Shown here piece after piece: positions 6,496-13,190 of a stretch of 14,978 nt of DNA; the first letter of the stretch is position 1; each line of letters opens with the position of its first letter. Below the pieces are notes generated by a model. That model was given only the letters and a program-made list of their open reading frames with translations. It had not been told where the DNA came from and did no database searches. The translations under genes were made by a program, and so were the position numbers. The stretch is from JBDKGD01 sp964645125. Its GTDB lineage: Bacteria > Patescibacteriota > Minisyncoccia > UBA6257 > 2-01-FULL-56-20. The stretch covers positions 1 to 14,978 of the forward strand of contig CAZXZC010000019.1 of assembly GCA_964645125.1 (NCBI GenBank). The letters are read 5' to 3'.

Positions 6496-7491
6496 ATGGC
6501 TAAGTCTATAATAATTTCCAATCTCTCAAAGAAGTTCACTTTCCCTGTAAAAAACTCTTCTTCGGGCTGGTTAAAAAATCTGTTCAGCCCAGAAATAAAA
6601 GAGATCATTGCCGTAGACAATATTTCTTTCTCTGTAGAGAAAGGTGAGCGTATTGCTTTTATCGGCCCCAATGGCGCGGGAAAATCAACAACGATAAAAA
6701 TGCTAACGGGTATTCTCTTTCCTACATCAGGAAGTGTCAATATTCTCGGTTTTGACCCAACAAAAGATAGAAAAAAACTTGCTTACCAAATTGGTACCGT
6801 ATTTGGCCAACGTTCTCAACTATTGCCGAATCTCCCTCTTACAGATTCACTGGAGTTTTTTGGAGTGATGTATGACATGTCCGATAAACAAATACAAAAG
6901 CGTATTGCTGAACTTACTGAGCTCTTTGAACTCAGCTCGTTTATCGATCAGCCGGTTCGTAAGCTTTCTCTTGGTCAGAGAATGAGAGCTGAGGTTGCGG
7001 CGTCTCTCATTCATAAACCAAAAATTATTTTACTGGATGAACCGACAATAGGTTTGGACGTCGTGGCGAAGAAAGCTCTTCGTGATCTGCTATTAAGGAT
7101 AAATGAGGAGGAGGGTACTACGATATTCTTAACTTCACATGATGTCGGTGATATCGAATCACTTTGCAATAGGACAATTATCATTAATCACGGGACTATT
7201 ATTAAAGACTTGCCTACAGAAGATTTGGCAAAAACTTTCGTAGTTGAGAAGTATATTGATCTTGTTCCTACGACAAAGTTTGGAGATTTTACTGAACTTC
7301 CAGACGGCCTGAGGTATTCTGCAAAAAGTTCCAGCCTTATCACCGTGGTCGTAGATATGCAAAAAACCAGCGTGAAAGAAGCTATAAAGAAATTGCTGGA
7401 CATGTTTGACGTAGAAGATATTGATGTGTACAACGCAGACCTCGAGACAGTTATAAGACACATTTATGAAAGAGATTCGACTCGCCAATAA
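6496..7491 (+). CDS. ABC transporter ATP-binding protein (ABC-2 exporter, COG4586 type)
   Basis: This 331-aa ATPase has Walker A GPNGAGKS (57-64), Q-loop Gln105 in FGQRSQL, signature LSLGQR (157-162), Walker B IILLDEP with Asp181 and Glu182, D-loop GLD, and the switch His215 in LTSHD. The N-terminal 40 residues, with GWLKNLFSPEIKEIIAVDNISF, are the extension typical of the COG4586 group that pairs with two DUF990-type permeases. The C-terminal about 90 residues form the accessory domain common in ABC-2 exporters. It should power export of an unknown substrate. Its ATG lies one base after the HTH stop and no Shine-Dalgarno is visible, so translation is probably coupled. Its end overlaps the next gene by 26 nt. 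Confidence 0.95.
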   Translation: MAKSIIISNLSKKFTFPVKNSSSGWLKNLFSPEIKEIIAVDNISFSVEKGERIAFIGPNGAGKSTTIKMLTGILFPTSGSVNILGFDPTKDRKKLAYQIGTVFGQRSQLLPNLPLTDSLEFFGVMYDMSDKQIQKRIAELTELFELSSFIDQPVRKLSLGQRMRAEVAASLIHKPKIILLDEPTIGLDVVAKKALRDLLLRINEEEGTTIFLTSHDVGDIESLCNRTIIINHGTIIKDLPTEDLAKTFVVEKYIDLVPTTKFGDFTELPDGLRYSAKSSSLITVVVDMQKTSVKEAIKKLLDMFDVEDIDVYNADLETVIRHIYERDSTRQ

Positions 7492-8266
7492 AATTATAAG
7501 AACACTAGTAAAGGATCGGATGCAGTATCCGGGGCGGCTTATCGCTGATACTTTTGCTCTCGTTGCTCGTTGCGGCGTACTTCTTATTCTCTATTGGTAC
7601 GTATTCAAGTTAAACGGCGGCATAGTCAATGGTACGCCGTATATTATCGTGGCATGGAGTATGTTCTTTTACTTTGCTTTTTCCACATTGCGTCTGCGAG
7701 ATATTTCGAAATCCATCATGCAAGACGTTCAGTCGGGAAATGTCGAGGTTTTGTTCAACAAGCCAGTTTCTTACTTGAGCTACAGAATTTGGTGGCAGGT
7801 TGGCTCAGGACTTTATCCATTTCTGGTAGCAATAGTCTTGGGAAGTATTGCGCTTGCCCTTATTGTGGGGATTCCACAAACGATGATGCTCAGTATATTT
7901 TTACCAAGCGTGCTAATTGTTTTCATCGGAGCCTCAGTTCTTTCTTTGGTCTTATACTCTATTGTCGGACTTCTGGCTTTCTGGATTGAAGAAATTAATC
8001 CTGTATTTTGGATGGTCGACAAAGCAGTCATGATTCTTGGCGGTTCGTATCTTCCGGTCGCCCTCTTCCCAACTTTTATGTACAAATTAGCTATTTATAG
8101 TCCTTTTGGCGCATCTCAATTTGTCACTCATACTGTATACGAGAAGTGGCATTCAGAATGGCTAACACTTATAGGAATTCAAGTATTTTGGATTTTAATA
8201 CTTACTGTAGTAGTTTTCATCATGTTCCAGAAAGCAAAAGAAAAGGTCTCCGTTAACGGAGGGTAA
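7466..8266 (+). CDS. ABC-2 family permease, first subunit (COG4587-like)
   Basis: A 266-aa integral membrane protein with about six hydrophobic helices. After a cytoplasmic amphipathic start (KEIRLANKIIRTLVKDRMQYPGR is split over residues 2-24) come helices near 30-48, 60-75, 113-135, 140-172, 185-200 and 235-255. The stretch FWIEEINPVFWMVDKAVMIL, followed by GGSYLPVALFP, is the characteristic DUF990-type permease motif, and SGNVEVLFNKPVSYL matches the cytoplasmic coupling region that contacts the ATPase. It overlaps the ATPase gene by 26 nt and is followed 6 nt later by its partner permease. The two should form the heterodimeric channel of the exporter. The substrate is unknown. Confidence 0.9.
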   Translation: MKEIRLANKIIRTLVKDRMQYPGRLIADTFALVARCGVLLILYWYVFKLNGGIVNGTPYIIVAWSMFFYFAFSTLRLRDISKSIMQDVQSGNVEVLFNKPVSYLSYRIWWQVGSGLYPFLVAIVLGSIALALIVGIPQTMMLSIFLPSVLIVFIGASVLSLVLYSIVGLLAFWIEEINPVFWMVDKAVMILGGSYLPVALFPTFMYKLAIYSPFGASQFVTHTVYEKWHSEWLTLIGIQVFWILILTVVVFIMFQKAKEKVSVNGG

Positions 8267-8272
8267 AAAAAT

Positions 8273-9067
8273 ATGTTAAAAGAGCTACGATTTGCGTTAT
8301 ACGCAACAAAAAAGAATATCCAAAGCAGTGCAGAACTTCGTACCAGCTTTTTGATGAATGTTGTCGGAATGGCAATTAACAACACGGCTTTTATTATTCT
8401 CTGGGTATTTTTTGTCCAATCGGTCGGGGTGATTGGTGGTTGGCATGCGGCAGACATAGTTGGCTTGCAGGGTTTTGCGGCTCTGTCCTACGGTATCGTC
8501 TTTTCTATTGCTACCGGTGTCAGGAAGCTTCCTGACTATGTTGCATCAGGAGCATTCGACAGATTTATGCTATCTCCCAAGAATTTATTGATGCGTGTAG
8601 CAACATCCGCTTTCAGCGCATCGGCAGTTGGAGATATGGTATTTGGAATTGTATGTCTGGTGGTGTACGGCTTTCTGATCCATGCTGGTTTTTATCAAAT
8701 CTTATTAATTCTTGCACTCCTTGTGCTGGCTACGATCGTCTTTCTTGCGATGATGATCGCAATCTTTTCAGCAAGTTTTTATTTTATTGATTCCAGCGCA
8801 GTAACCAACGGACTTTTTGAATTATTTTTAACCCCTTCGCTTTTTCACGGGGGAGCTTTTCAAGGAGCCATGAGATTTATATTTACCTTTCTCATACCAT
8901 CACTTCTCATTGGAGCATTGCCAGTTGAGTCAGTTCGGGATATTTCTCTTGTAAAACTTGCGCTTGTTGCCGTGTTATCAGTCGCGTGGTTTTTTCTTTC
9001 AGTGAAGATTTTTGATCGGGCAATAAAGAAGTATGAGAGCTCAAACTTTATGACTTTTGGCAATTGA
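8273..9067 (+). CDS. ABC-2 family permease, second subunit (COG3694-like)
   Basis: A 264-aa membrane protein with about six hydrophobic segments. The region RKLPDYVASGAFDRFMLSP (about residues 83-101) matches the GxFDxxLLxP cytoplasmic motif of DUF990-type permeases, and FYFIDSSAVTNGLFELFLTP (about 168-187) is the second conserved family region. The start ATG 8273 has a strong Shine-Dalgarno sequence, GGAGGG, at 8257-8262, one of few in the window. It is the last gene of the HTH-ATPase-permease-permease operon. No obvious terminator follows directly; the next candidates are hairpins at 9277-9410. Confidence 0.9.
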   Translation: MLKELRFALYATKKNIQSSAELRTSFLMNVVGMAINNTAFIILWVFFVQSVGVIGGWHAADIVGLQGFAALSYGIVFSIATGVRKLPDYVASGAFDRFMLSPKNLLMRVATSAFSASAVGDMVFGIVCLVVYGFLIHAGFYQILLILALLVLATIVFLAMMIAIFSASFYFIDSSAVTNGLFELFLTPSLFHGGAFQGAMRFIFTFLIPSLLIGALPVESVRDISLVKLALVAVLSVAWFFLSVKIFDRAIKKYESSNFMTFGN

Positions 9068-9276
9068 ATCGATCCAAGAAGTAGTGCGCTACCAAAACGG
9101 CATTAGACGAAAATATTCGAGCTCCCAGAGGAGTTGTGAGCGAAATAGGATTCCTGTAGGGGTTTTGAGATAAAAACGCAACCACGGAAGCCACAGCAAG
9201 AACCATAAGACGTATGGATTTATCGTCATGAATACGGCATAATACAAGAGTAAAACTGAATATCGAAGGACCTAAC
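9068..9276. other. Intergenic region without a confident gene
   Basis: No RNA family or plus-strand gene is recognised. On the minus strand one frame stays open from about 9335 to TAA 9048. From ATG 9206 it would give 52 aa (MVLAVASVVAFLSQNPYRN and on), overlapping the end of the permease gene by 20 nt. A second minus frame, from ATG 9229 to 9089, would give 46 aa, rich in Trp and Leu. Neither has a ribosome binding site and both overlap each other, so at most one is real. A small CTCC/GGAG hairpin lies at 9123-9134. Confidence 0.3.
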
Positions 9277-9410
9277 CCTTTCGGAGCAATCCGGGAGGCA
9301 TGGTCGAAATCGCAAGACGCACGAAGATCCCATCATCAGGATCGCGTCTTGCGTCATACCGGGAAACTGGTATGGAGGCCGAAAGGCTTCACACTGGTGG
9401 TGGGTTTTTT
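9277..9410 (+). ncRNA. Cluster of four hairpins ending in a T run: candidate structured RNA or REP-like element
   Basis: Four consecutive hairpins can be drawn. H1: 9277-9285 with 9290-9298, nine pairs (two G-T), GCAA tetraloop. H2: CGCAAGACGC (9311-9320) with GCGTCTTGCG (9344-9353), ten perfect pairs, extended after a 5-nt bulge by GATCC/GGATC (9326-9330, 9339-9343). H3: CATACCGG (9355-9362) with CTGGTATG (9367-9374), GAAA tetraloop. H4: GAGGCC (9375-9380) with GGCTTC (9385-9390), GAAA tetraloop, directly stacked on H3. AACC (9274-9277) could pair with GGTT (9403-9406) only if H1 is shortened. A run of six T ends it at 9405-9410. Three GNRA loops argue for an RNA. H3's form (GTCATACC...GGTATGG) also recalls dispersed REP-type palindromes. 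I match it to no known RNA family. Confidence 0.45.
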
Positions 9411-9467
9411 GTATGAAAAAATCCGGTCGGCCGCCAGATAGTGCAAACTAATTAACTAATCAAAATT

Positions 9468-9932
9468 ATGAACGAAGAAAAAATCATAAAGAAAGAGGAC
9501 AAGCTGGACTGCAAGGTTGGTCTGCTTGGAAAAAGAGGCTCGCTGGTTCTTACGACTACCGAATTATATTTTACTGACGGTAAAAATAAATTGTTCTCTA
9601 CTTCACTGAATGAAGTAGTGAGCGCAAACGCTCAAAAAGGCATTGGTAATGGAGTTGATCATTTATTTGTGATCTTCAACGAAAACGGCAAGGAGCGAAA
9701 AATAAAAATACAGCACTTGGCTTTTTGGTCGGGTCTTGCGATGGGCAACGCTTCTCAACTTCGAGAGCCATACTTCAAATCATGGGAAGCAGTTATACAG
9801 GATGCAAGACTCGGAAAGCATATGCAACAGAACAGTTTTGGAGATCTTGAGAAGCTGGCGGATCTCAAAGCAAAAGGAGTAATTACCGAGGAAGAATTCC
9901 AAGCAAAGAAGAAGCAATTACTTGGTTTATAG
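9468..9932 (+). CDS. PH-like domain protein with C-terminal SHOCT motif
   Basis: A 154-aa soluble protein. The N-terminal part (about residues 8-75) is strand-rich, LDCKVGLLGKRGSLVLTTTE then LYFTDGKNKLFSTSLNEVV, as in bacterial PH/GRAM-like domains where TTxELYF...SLxEV is typical. After a middle region (about 80-120) it ends with a classic SHOCT module, DLEKLADLKAKGVITEEEFQ then AKKKQLLGL (126-154), a short helical oligomerisation motif. The biochemical role is unknown; SHOCT proteins are often membrane-associated or envelope-stress linked. No Shine-Dalgarno sequence is seen before ATG 9468. It stands alone between hairpin-rich stretches. Confidence 0.8.
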   Translation: MNEEKIIKKEDKLDCKVGLLGKRGSLVLTTTELYFTDGKNKLFSTSLNEVVSANAQKGIGNGVDHLFVIFNENGKERKIKIQHLAFWSGLAMGNASQLREPYFKSWEAVIQDARLGKHMQQNSFGDLEKLADLKAKGVITEEEFQAKKKQLLGL

Positions 9933-9941
9933 GAAATTTGC

Positions 9942-9962
9942 AACTATAAATGATTTATAGTT
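9942..9962. terminator. AT-rich inverted repeat after the SHOCT gene
   Basis: AACTATAAA (9942-9950) and TTTATAGTT (9954-9962) form a perfect 9-bp stem with a TGA loop, 10 nt after the stop. It has few G-C pairs and no T run, so it is a weak terminator or another signal. Confidence 0.35.
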
Positions 9963-10228
9963 TACGTCAAGTTATTCACAGCAAGAGACTTGCTATGTTT
10001 TTGAATTGTACGATATAGTGAATTTGGACATTAAAAATTGAATACCTTTTTCGAATCGACGCTGAAAAAAATGCCAATATAGCGCACCTACAGGCGCTTA
10101 ACAATACTGTGGGACGCCACGCCCCAGATAGACCATTCGCGAGCAGGGGCCCGCCTTCAAGAGAATAGTTTTTGGCATAGCTATATCCCCGCGTTGATTG
10201 TCTGCAGGAAACACCTGTAGTCGAGTGG
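9963..10228 (+). other. Non-coding stretch with several small hairpins; possible untranslated RNA
   Basis: No convincing gene on the plus strand. Hairpins seen: AGCGC/GCGCT (10081-10085, 10094-10098) with loop ACCTACAG; GTGG/CCAC (10109-10112, 10117-10120); and CTGCAGG/CCTGTAG (10202-10208, 10214-10220). The loop of the first (CTACAG, 10088-10093) is complementary to CTGTAG (10215-10220) of the third, so a switch or pseudoknot is possible. A minus frame is open at 9976-10248 (90 aa) but has no ribosome binding site and no recognised domain. The block runs straight into the terminator at 10229, as an independent small RNA or a long 3' UTR would. Confidence 0.35.
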
Positions 10229-10295
10229 AAAGCCTCCGGATCATACATTAACTCTTTTTTATTTGAGTTGTGTCTGATCCAGAGGCTTTTTGTTT
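10229..10295 (+). terminator. Long hairpin terminator
   Basis: AAAGCCTCCGGATCA (10229-10243) pairs with TGATCCAGAGGCTTT (10275-10289), 14 of 15 pairs, and an inner stem AACTC/GAGTT (10250-10254, 10265-10269) fills the loop. The 3' side ends in TTTTTGTTTT, so it terminates plus-strand transcription. Confidence 0.7.
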
Positions 10296-10302
10296 TGGCT
10301 AA

Positions 10303-10353
10303 TCAGGTGCAACCGATACCCATTTTTTGTTGGGCAGGATCATATGCACCTGA
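10303..10353. repeat. Inverted repeat TCAGGTGCA / TGCACCTGA
   Basis: Perfect 9-bp arms at 10303-10311 and 10345-10353 enclose 33 nt that contain a smaller CCCA/TGGG stem (10319-10322, 10331-10334). It lies between two terminators and could be an operator or an RNA fold. Confidence 0.5.
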
Positions 10354-10356
10354 CCC

Positions 10357-10382
10357 TACCCAGCAAAAAGCGGGTATTTTTT
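10357..10382 (+). terminator. Intrinsic terminator just upstream of the 72-aa gene
   Basis: TACCC (10357-10361), with GC after a bulged A, pairs with GCGGGTA (10370-10376). The loop is AAAAA, followed by six T (10377-10382). It ends only 10 nt before ATG 10393, so it either closes an upstream transcript or works as an attenuator for that gene. Confidence 0.6.
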
Positions 10383-10392
10383 ATGCCTTCAA

Positions 10393-10611
10393 ATGAAGCT
10401 CAAAAAGCAAACAATCGAAGAACTCGAAAAGATTATTGCCACAGACTATGGGGCCTCTTTGAGTGCGGAAGAATTAGAAACTTTTGGCGCATCATTACTT
10501 CGTCTTACAAGGCTCGCAACGACTGCTCTTGCCCGAGCGGATGAGAAGAAAATCTCGCCCGTTCAGGCAAGAGAGGTGCACTCTCTTGGAGCAAACACCA
10601 GCAAGAAGTAA
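10393..10611 (+). CDS. Small helical protein, 72 aa, recombinase-neighbour type
   Basis: The sequence is helical and charged: KKQTIEELEKIIATDYGASL, then SAEELETFGASLLRLTRLAT. It resembles the small proteins (60-75 aa; pattern ELxxIxxxxxGxxLSxEEAxxxGxxLLRL) often seen in CPR genomes next to recombinases and conjugation-type genes. I know no tested function. An in-frame or near start at 10384 is less likely because it lies on the tail of a terminator. No Shine-Dalgarno sequence is visible. A minus-strand open frame (10495-10930) overlaps it, but the plus frame has the more protein-like composition. Confidence 0.6.
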   Translation: MKLKKQTIEELEKIIATDYGASLSAEELETFGASLLRLTRLATTALARADEKKISPVQAREVHSLGANTSKK

Positions 10612-10623
10612 TTCTTGTATATT

Positions 10624-10653
10624 CAAGCCCTGGGCGAACCCATGTGGGGCTTG
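10624..10653. repeat. Hairpin after the 72-aa gene
   Basis: CAAGCCC (10624-10630) pairs with GGGCTTG (10647-10653); inside, TGGG/CCCA closes a CGAA loop. No T run follows on the plus strand (TAAAAAT), so it is a poor terminator. On the minus strand it is followed by AATATAC, also no T run. Confidence 0.45.
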
Positions 10654-10954
10654 TAAAAATAAAACAGACATGGGGTTAATGGGGCTTCCGTGATCCCGCG
10701 GTACAGGGATGGCCATAGTGTCTGAAGTAGAACCATTATCGCTGATCACCTTGTAGCTAATCGTCTCTGGGGTGGTCAGGATTACGGCTCGGGGGCCAAA
10801 AGCTATCCGGGCAAGAGTAGAGACCAAGTCGCCTCCGAGAGAAAACGGATCAAAGGCACGGCGAGCCCTCTTTGAGAAAATCTCGTGGGGGTTGGGGGCT
10901 CTTGTAAGCTTCTCGGGCCTCGTGTCTGAAGCAGATCAGAAATCAAAAGGTCAA
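10654..10954. other. GC-richer intergenic stretch without a confident gene
   Basis: A long minus-strand frame is open from about 10930 to its stop at 10495; it lacks an ATG in the upstream half, has only a TTG at 10827, and runs antisense through the 72-aa gene. A plus frame from GTG 10772 to 11077 runs into the repeat modules. Neither resembles a family I know. An ATCCC/GGGAT hairpin is at about 10692-10709. The stretch could be the remains of a gene broken by element insertion, but this cannot be shown here. Confidence 0.25.
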
Positions 10955-11154
10955 AACCGCACACAACCGCACACTTTTACGTGTCTTGGAACCCGAAATC
11001 TGACAGAATCTGACACTTTTGGGGTGCTTTGGGAGTGGAAATCGGACAGAATCGGACAGTTTGAGGGTAAATTTTGAACCGTTATAGGAATAAAATTCCA
11101 CAGAATTCCACACTTTGAGGTAAGAAATCCGACAAAATCCGACACTTTTACCTC
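10955..11154 (+). repeat. Five modules of paired tandem 10-mers upstream of the recombinase
   Basis: Each module is a 10-mer repeated at once. M1: AACCGCACAC twice (10955-10974). M2: AATCTGACAG/AATCTGACAC (10997-11016). M3: AATCGGACAG twice (11040-11059). M4: AATTCCACAG/AATTCCACAC (11094-11113). M5: AATCCGACAA/AATCCGACAC (11126-11145). The frame AA-Y-NNN-ACA is fixed, while the central bases differ between modules yet agree exactly within each pair. All are followed by TTT, then mostly a G-rich stretch (GGGG, GAGGG, GAGGT). Module starts are 42, 43, 54 and 32 bp apart, near whole helical turns. M5 lies inside an inverted repeat, GAGGTAA (11117-11123) and TTACCTC (11148-11154). Function unknown; it may be a recombinase, partition or regulator binding array. 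Confidence 0.85.
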
Positions 11155-11232
11155 TCCCAAGAACCGGTAAGTTGGACTTGTTCGAACCTTCGCGACATTG
11201 TTGAAGTAGATTAATTATTAATAAAAAACACC

Positions 11233-13116
11233 ATGAACCAAAAACAAGAAGAAAAAATTGCGTATATCCAATACTGTAGGAAATCGAGCGAGGCTGAAGA
11301 TCGGCAGGCCTTGTCCAACGAATCGCAAATGACTGAAAACGCTCGTACTGCCGAACAGCATGGTATCCGTATGTCGGATATTGAAATACTTACTGAATCA
11401 AAAAGTGCCAAAAATCCGTTTGGTCGGCCGATATTTGAGCAACTTTATAAAAGCATTGATACTGGTAAAACCCAGGGTATCATAGCGTGGCATGCAAACA
11501 GGCTTTCTCGAAATGCAATAGATGCGGCTCGCTTGGTCGACTTATTTGATAAAGGCAAACTTTTGAAAATCATTACTCAGCAACAGGTCTTCAGGAATAC
11601 ACCTCAAGATAAATTCATGCTCACTCTTTTTTGCAGTCAGGCAAAAATGGAGAATGATAACAAAAGTATAGATGTAAAAAGAGGCTTGAGGAAAAAATAT
11701 GAAATGGGCATTCCTCCTGGTCTTGCTCCTGCAGGATACATAAATGATTATGGTAAAAAGGGAGATACAAAAATCCTACCTGACCCGGAACGTTTTGGAC
11801 TCGTTCAGCAACTTTTCGAACTATTCCTCAGTGGGAAATATTCTGTTCGTCAGCTTCTCAAATATTCAGACGAAACACTTGGATTGAGAACTATTCAACG
11901 AGAGAAAGAAGGGGGAAAATCACTCAAACTTTCAAGGCTATATGACATGTTGAAGAATCCACTTTTTGCAGGATTCTTTTATGGTAAAGATGAGAACGAT
12001 ACTATGAAGCGATGGGAAGCTCATTCAATGATCACGCCCATGATCACCGAGAACCAGTTTTGGCAAATTCAAGCAATGCTTGGAAGGAAGTCACGGCCAC
12101 GCCCATCAGTTAATAAACTCTCATTTGCTTATACGGGACGAACAAAGTGTGGGGCATGTGATGGCGCGGTAACTGCAGAACATAAATACCAACTAATTTG
12201 TCCTGCATGCCGATTCAAGTTTTCTTATAGAAGCAAAAAGAATTGTCCAAAATGTGATATCGCAATAGAGCAGATGGAAAATCCAACATATCTACATTAC
12301 ATTTATTATCATTGCACAAAAAAACGAGATCCGAATTGCACCGAGAGAAGCGTTTGGGAAGAAGATATCGATAAAACCCTCGCATCTTATTATGAAACAA
12401 GTTTGAAAATCTCTCCTGATTTGAGGGACTGGTGCTTGAAGCACATTGATGAGTTGGACAAAAACGATAAACAAAATGAGTACGAAGCAAAACTCTCTCT
12501 GGAAAAAGCGATTAATAAAGCCGAAAGAGAGTTTGATGGACTAGTAGATATGAAATCAAAAGGATTACTCGAAGACGATGATTTCATAAGACTGCAAACG
12601 GCGAAGAAAGCAGAGATGATCAAGCTCCGCGAGTCATTGAGTGAATATGGAAATATTAATCCAGAAGCAACCAAAAGGATCGCAAAAGCATTTGAGCTCG
12701 CCGTAGGAGTAGCAGAAGTTTTCAAGAATGGAAGCTTTGAAGATAAACAGCAAGCACTTTCAGACACTCGTTCGAACCTAACGTTAAAAGATAAAACTAT
12801 AAGTATTTATCATGATGAATTGCTATCAATTATCATTCGTGGCCGACTTGCCGCAAAATCTGAGAGCAAACGGTTCGAACCTGAAAAATGGGAAGCAAAT
12901 AAAGGAAAAACACCACCTTTCAGTGATGTTTGTCCTTCTTGGCTCGGAGAGATAAACATTGTTCGGCCCATGCGAGATATCAAATATCTTTCCTTTTTCA
13001 TTTGTCATAAAAACCCCTTTCTCAAATCCGCCTATCCCTACAGGACGACCTGCTCATACGAGTCAGGAATTAGGATATTTTTATATCATTTGAACAATAC
13101 TTTATCAAGTTCCTAA
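11233..13116 (+). CDS. Large serine recombinase (site-specific integrase/resolvase)
   Basis: A 627-aa recombinase. The catalytic domain (about 1-150) has YCRKSS, with nucleophile Ser18 and Arg16, and HANRLSRN with the conserved arginines (90, 93). The recombinase domain follows (about 155-260; GIPPGLAPAGY, YDMLKNPLFAGFFYG). The zinc ribbon is unusual: CGAC (306-309) and the later C361/C369 form the usual pair, and between them lies a second ribbon CPAC (323-326) and CPKC (338-341). A coiled coil spans about 410-480. The last about 50 residues (from SWLGEI) are unlike the usual recombinase end and may be translated element-end sequence. It would integrate or excise a mobile element by cutting both strands via serine. 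No Shine-Dalgarno sequence is seen before ATG 11233. Confidence 0.93.
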   Translation: MNQKQEEKIAYIQYCRKSSEAEDRQALSNESQMTENARTAEQHGIRMSDIEILTESKSAKNPFGRPIFEQLYKSIDTGKTQGIIAWHANRLSRNAIDAARLVDLFDKGKLLKIITQQQVFRNTPQDKFMLTLFCSQAKMENDNKSIDVKRGLRKKYEMGIPPGLAPAGYINDYGKKGDTKILPDPERFGLVQQLFELFLSGKYSVRQLLKYSDETLGLRTIQREKEGGKSLKLSRLYDMLKNPLFAGFFYGKDENDTMKRWEAHSMITPMITENQFWQIQAMLGRKSRPRPSVNKLSFAYTGRTKCGACDGAVTAEHKYQLICPACRFKFSYRSKKNCPKCDIAIEQMENPTYLHYIYYHCTKKRDPNCTERSVWEEDIDKTLASYYETSLKISPDLRDWCLKHIDELDKNDKQNEYEAKLSLEKAINKAEREFDGLVDMKSKGLLEDDDFIRLQTAKKAEMIKLRESLSEYGNINPEATKRIAKAFELAVGVAEVFKNGSFEDKQQALSDTRSNLTLKDKTISIYHDELLSIIIRGRLAAKSESKRFEPEKWEANKGKTPPFSDVCPSWLGEINIVRPMRDIKYLSFFICHKNPFLKSAYPYRTTCSYESGIRIFLYHLNNTLSSS

Positions 13117-13118
13117 TA

Positions 13119-13147
13119 TTGACAAATAGAGAAAAGTATAGTAAAAT
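13119..13147 (+). promoter_or_regulatory. Promoter of the cold-shock-domain gene
   Basis: TTGACA (13119-13124), a 17-nt spacer and TAAAAT (13142-13147) form a near-consensus promoter just after the recombinase stop. Transcription from about 13154 gives a leader of about 70 nt, unlike the leaderless starts elsewhere in the window. Confidence 0.75.
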
Positions 13148-13190
13148 ATAGAAAGCGCAATATATCTACATTAACATACCCACGAAGGGG

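Noticed and set aside
9265..9410. SRP RNA, RNase P RNA or tmRNA
   Set aside because: The conserved SRP helix-8 sequence, the RNase P GAGGAAAGTCCGG element and the tmRNA tRNA-like ends are all absent.
9976..10248. 90-aa minus-strand frame as a gene
   Set aside because: No ribosome binding site or domain; it lies across hairpins and a plus-strand terminator stem.
10680..10715. Minus-strand GTACCGCGGG as a T-box antiterminator motif
   Set aside because: The preceding AGGGTG part, a specifier stem and a downstream synthetase or transporter gene are all missing.
10772..11077. Plus-strand 101-aa frame reaching into the repeat modules
   Set aside because: GTG start only, no family, and the second half is the translated tandem 10-mers.
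10955..11154. CRISPR array
   Set aside because: Repeats are 10 bp and adjacent in pairs, spacers are 12-34 bp and partly conserved, and no cas genes are present.
10951..11160. 69-aa minus frame with repeated VSDF/VGF-like units as a repeat protein
   Set aside because: The protein repeat is simply the DNA array read in one frame; unit spacing is not a multiple of three across modules and no gene signals exist.
9153..13044. CCTACAGG/CCTGTAGG core at 9153-9160, 10087-10094 and 13037-13044 as possible attachment sites
   Set aside because: The shared core is only 8-10 bp and the outer copies are in opposite orientation; matches this short are expected by chance in 15 kb.
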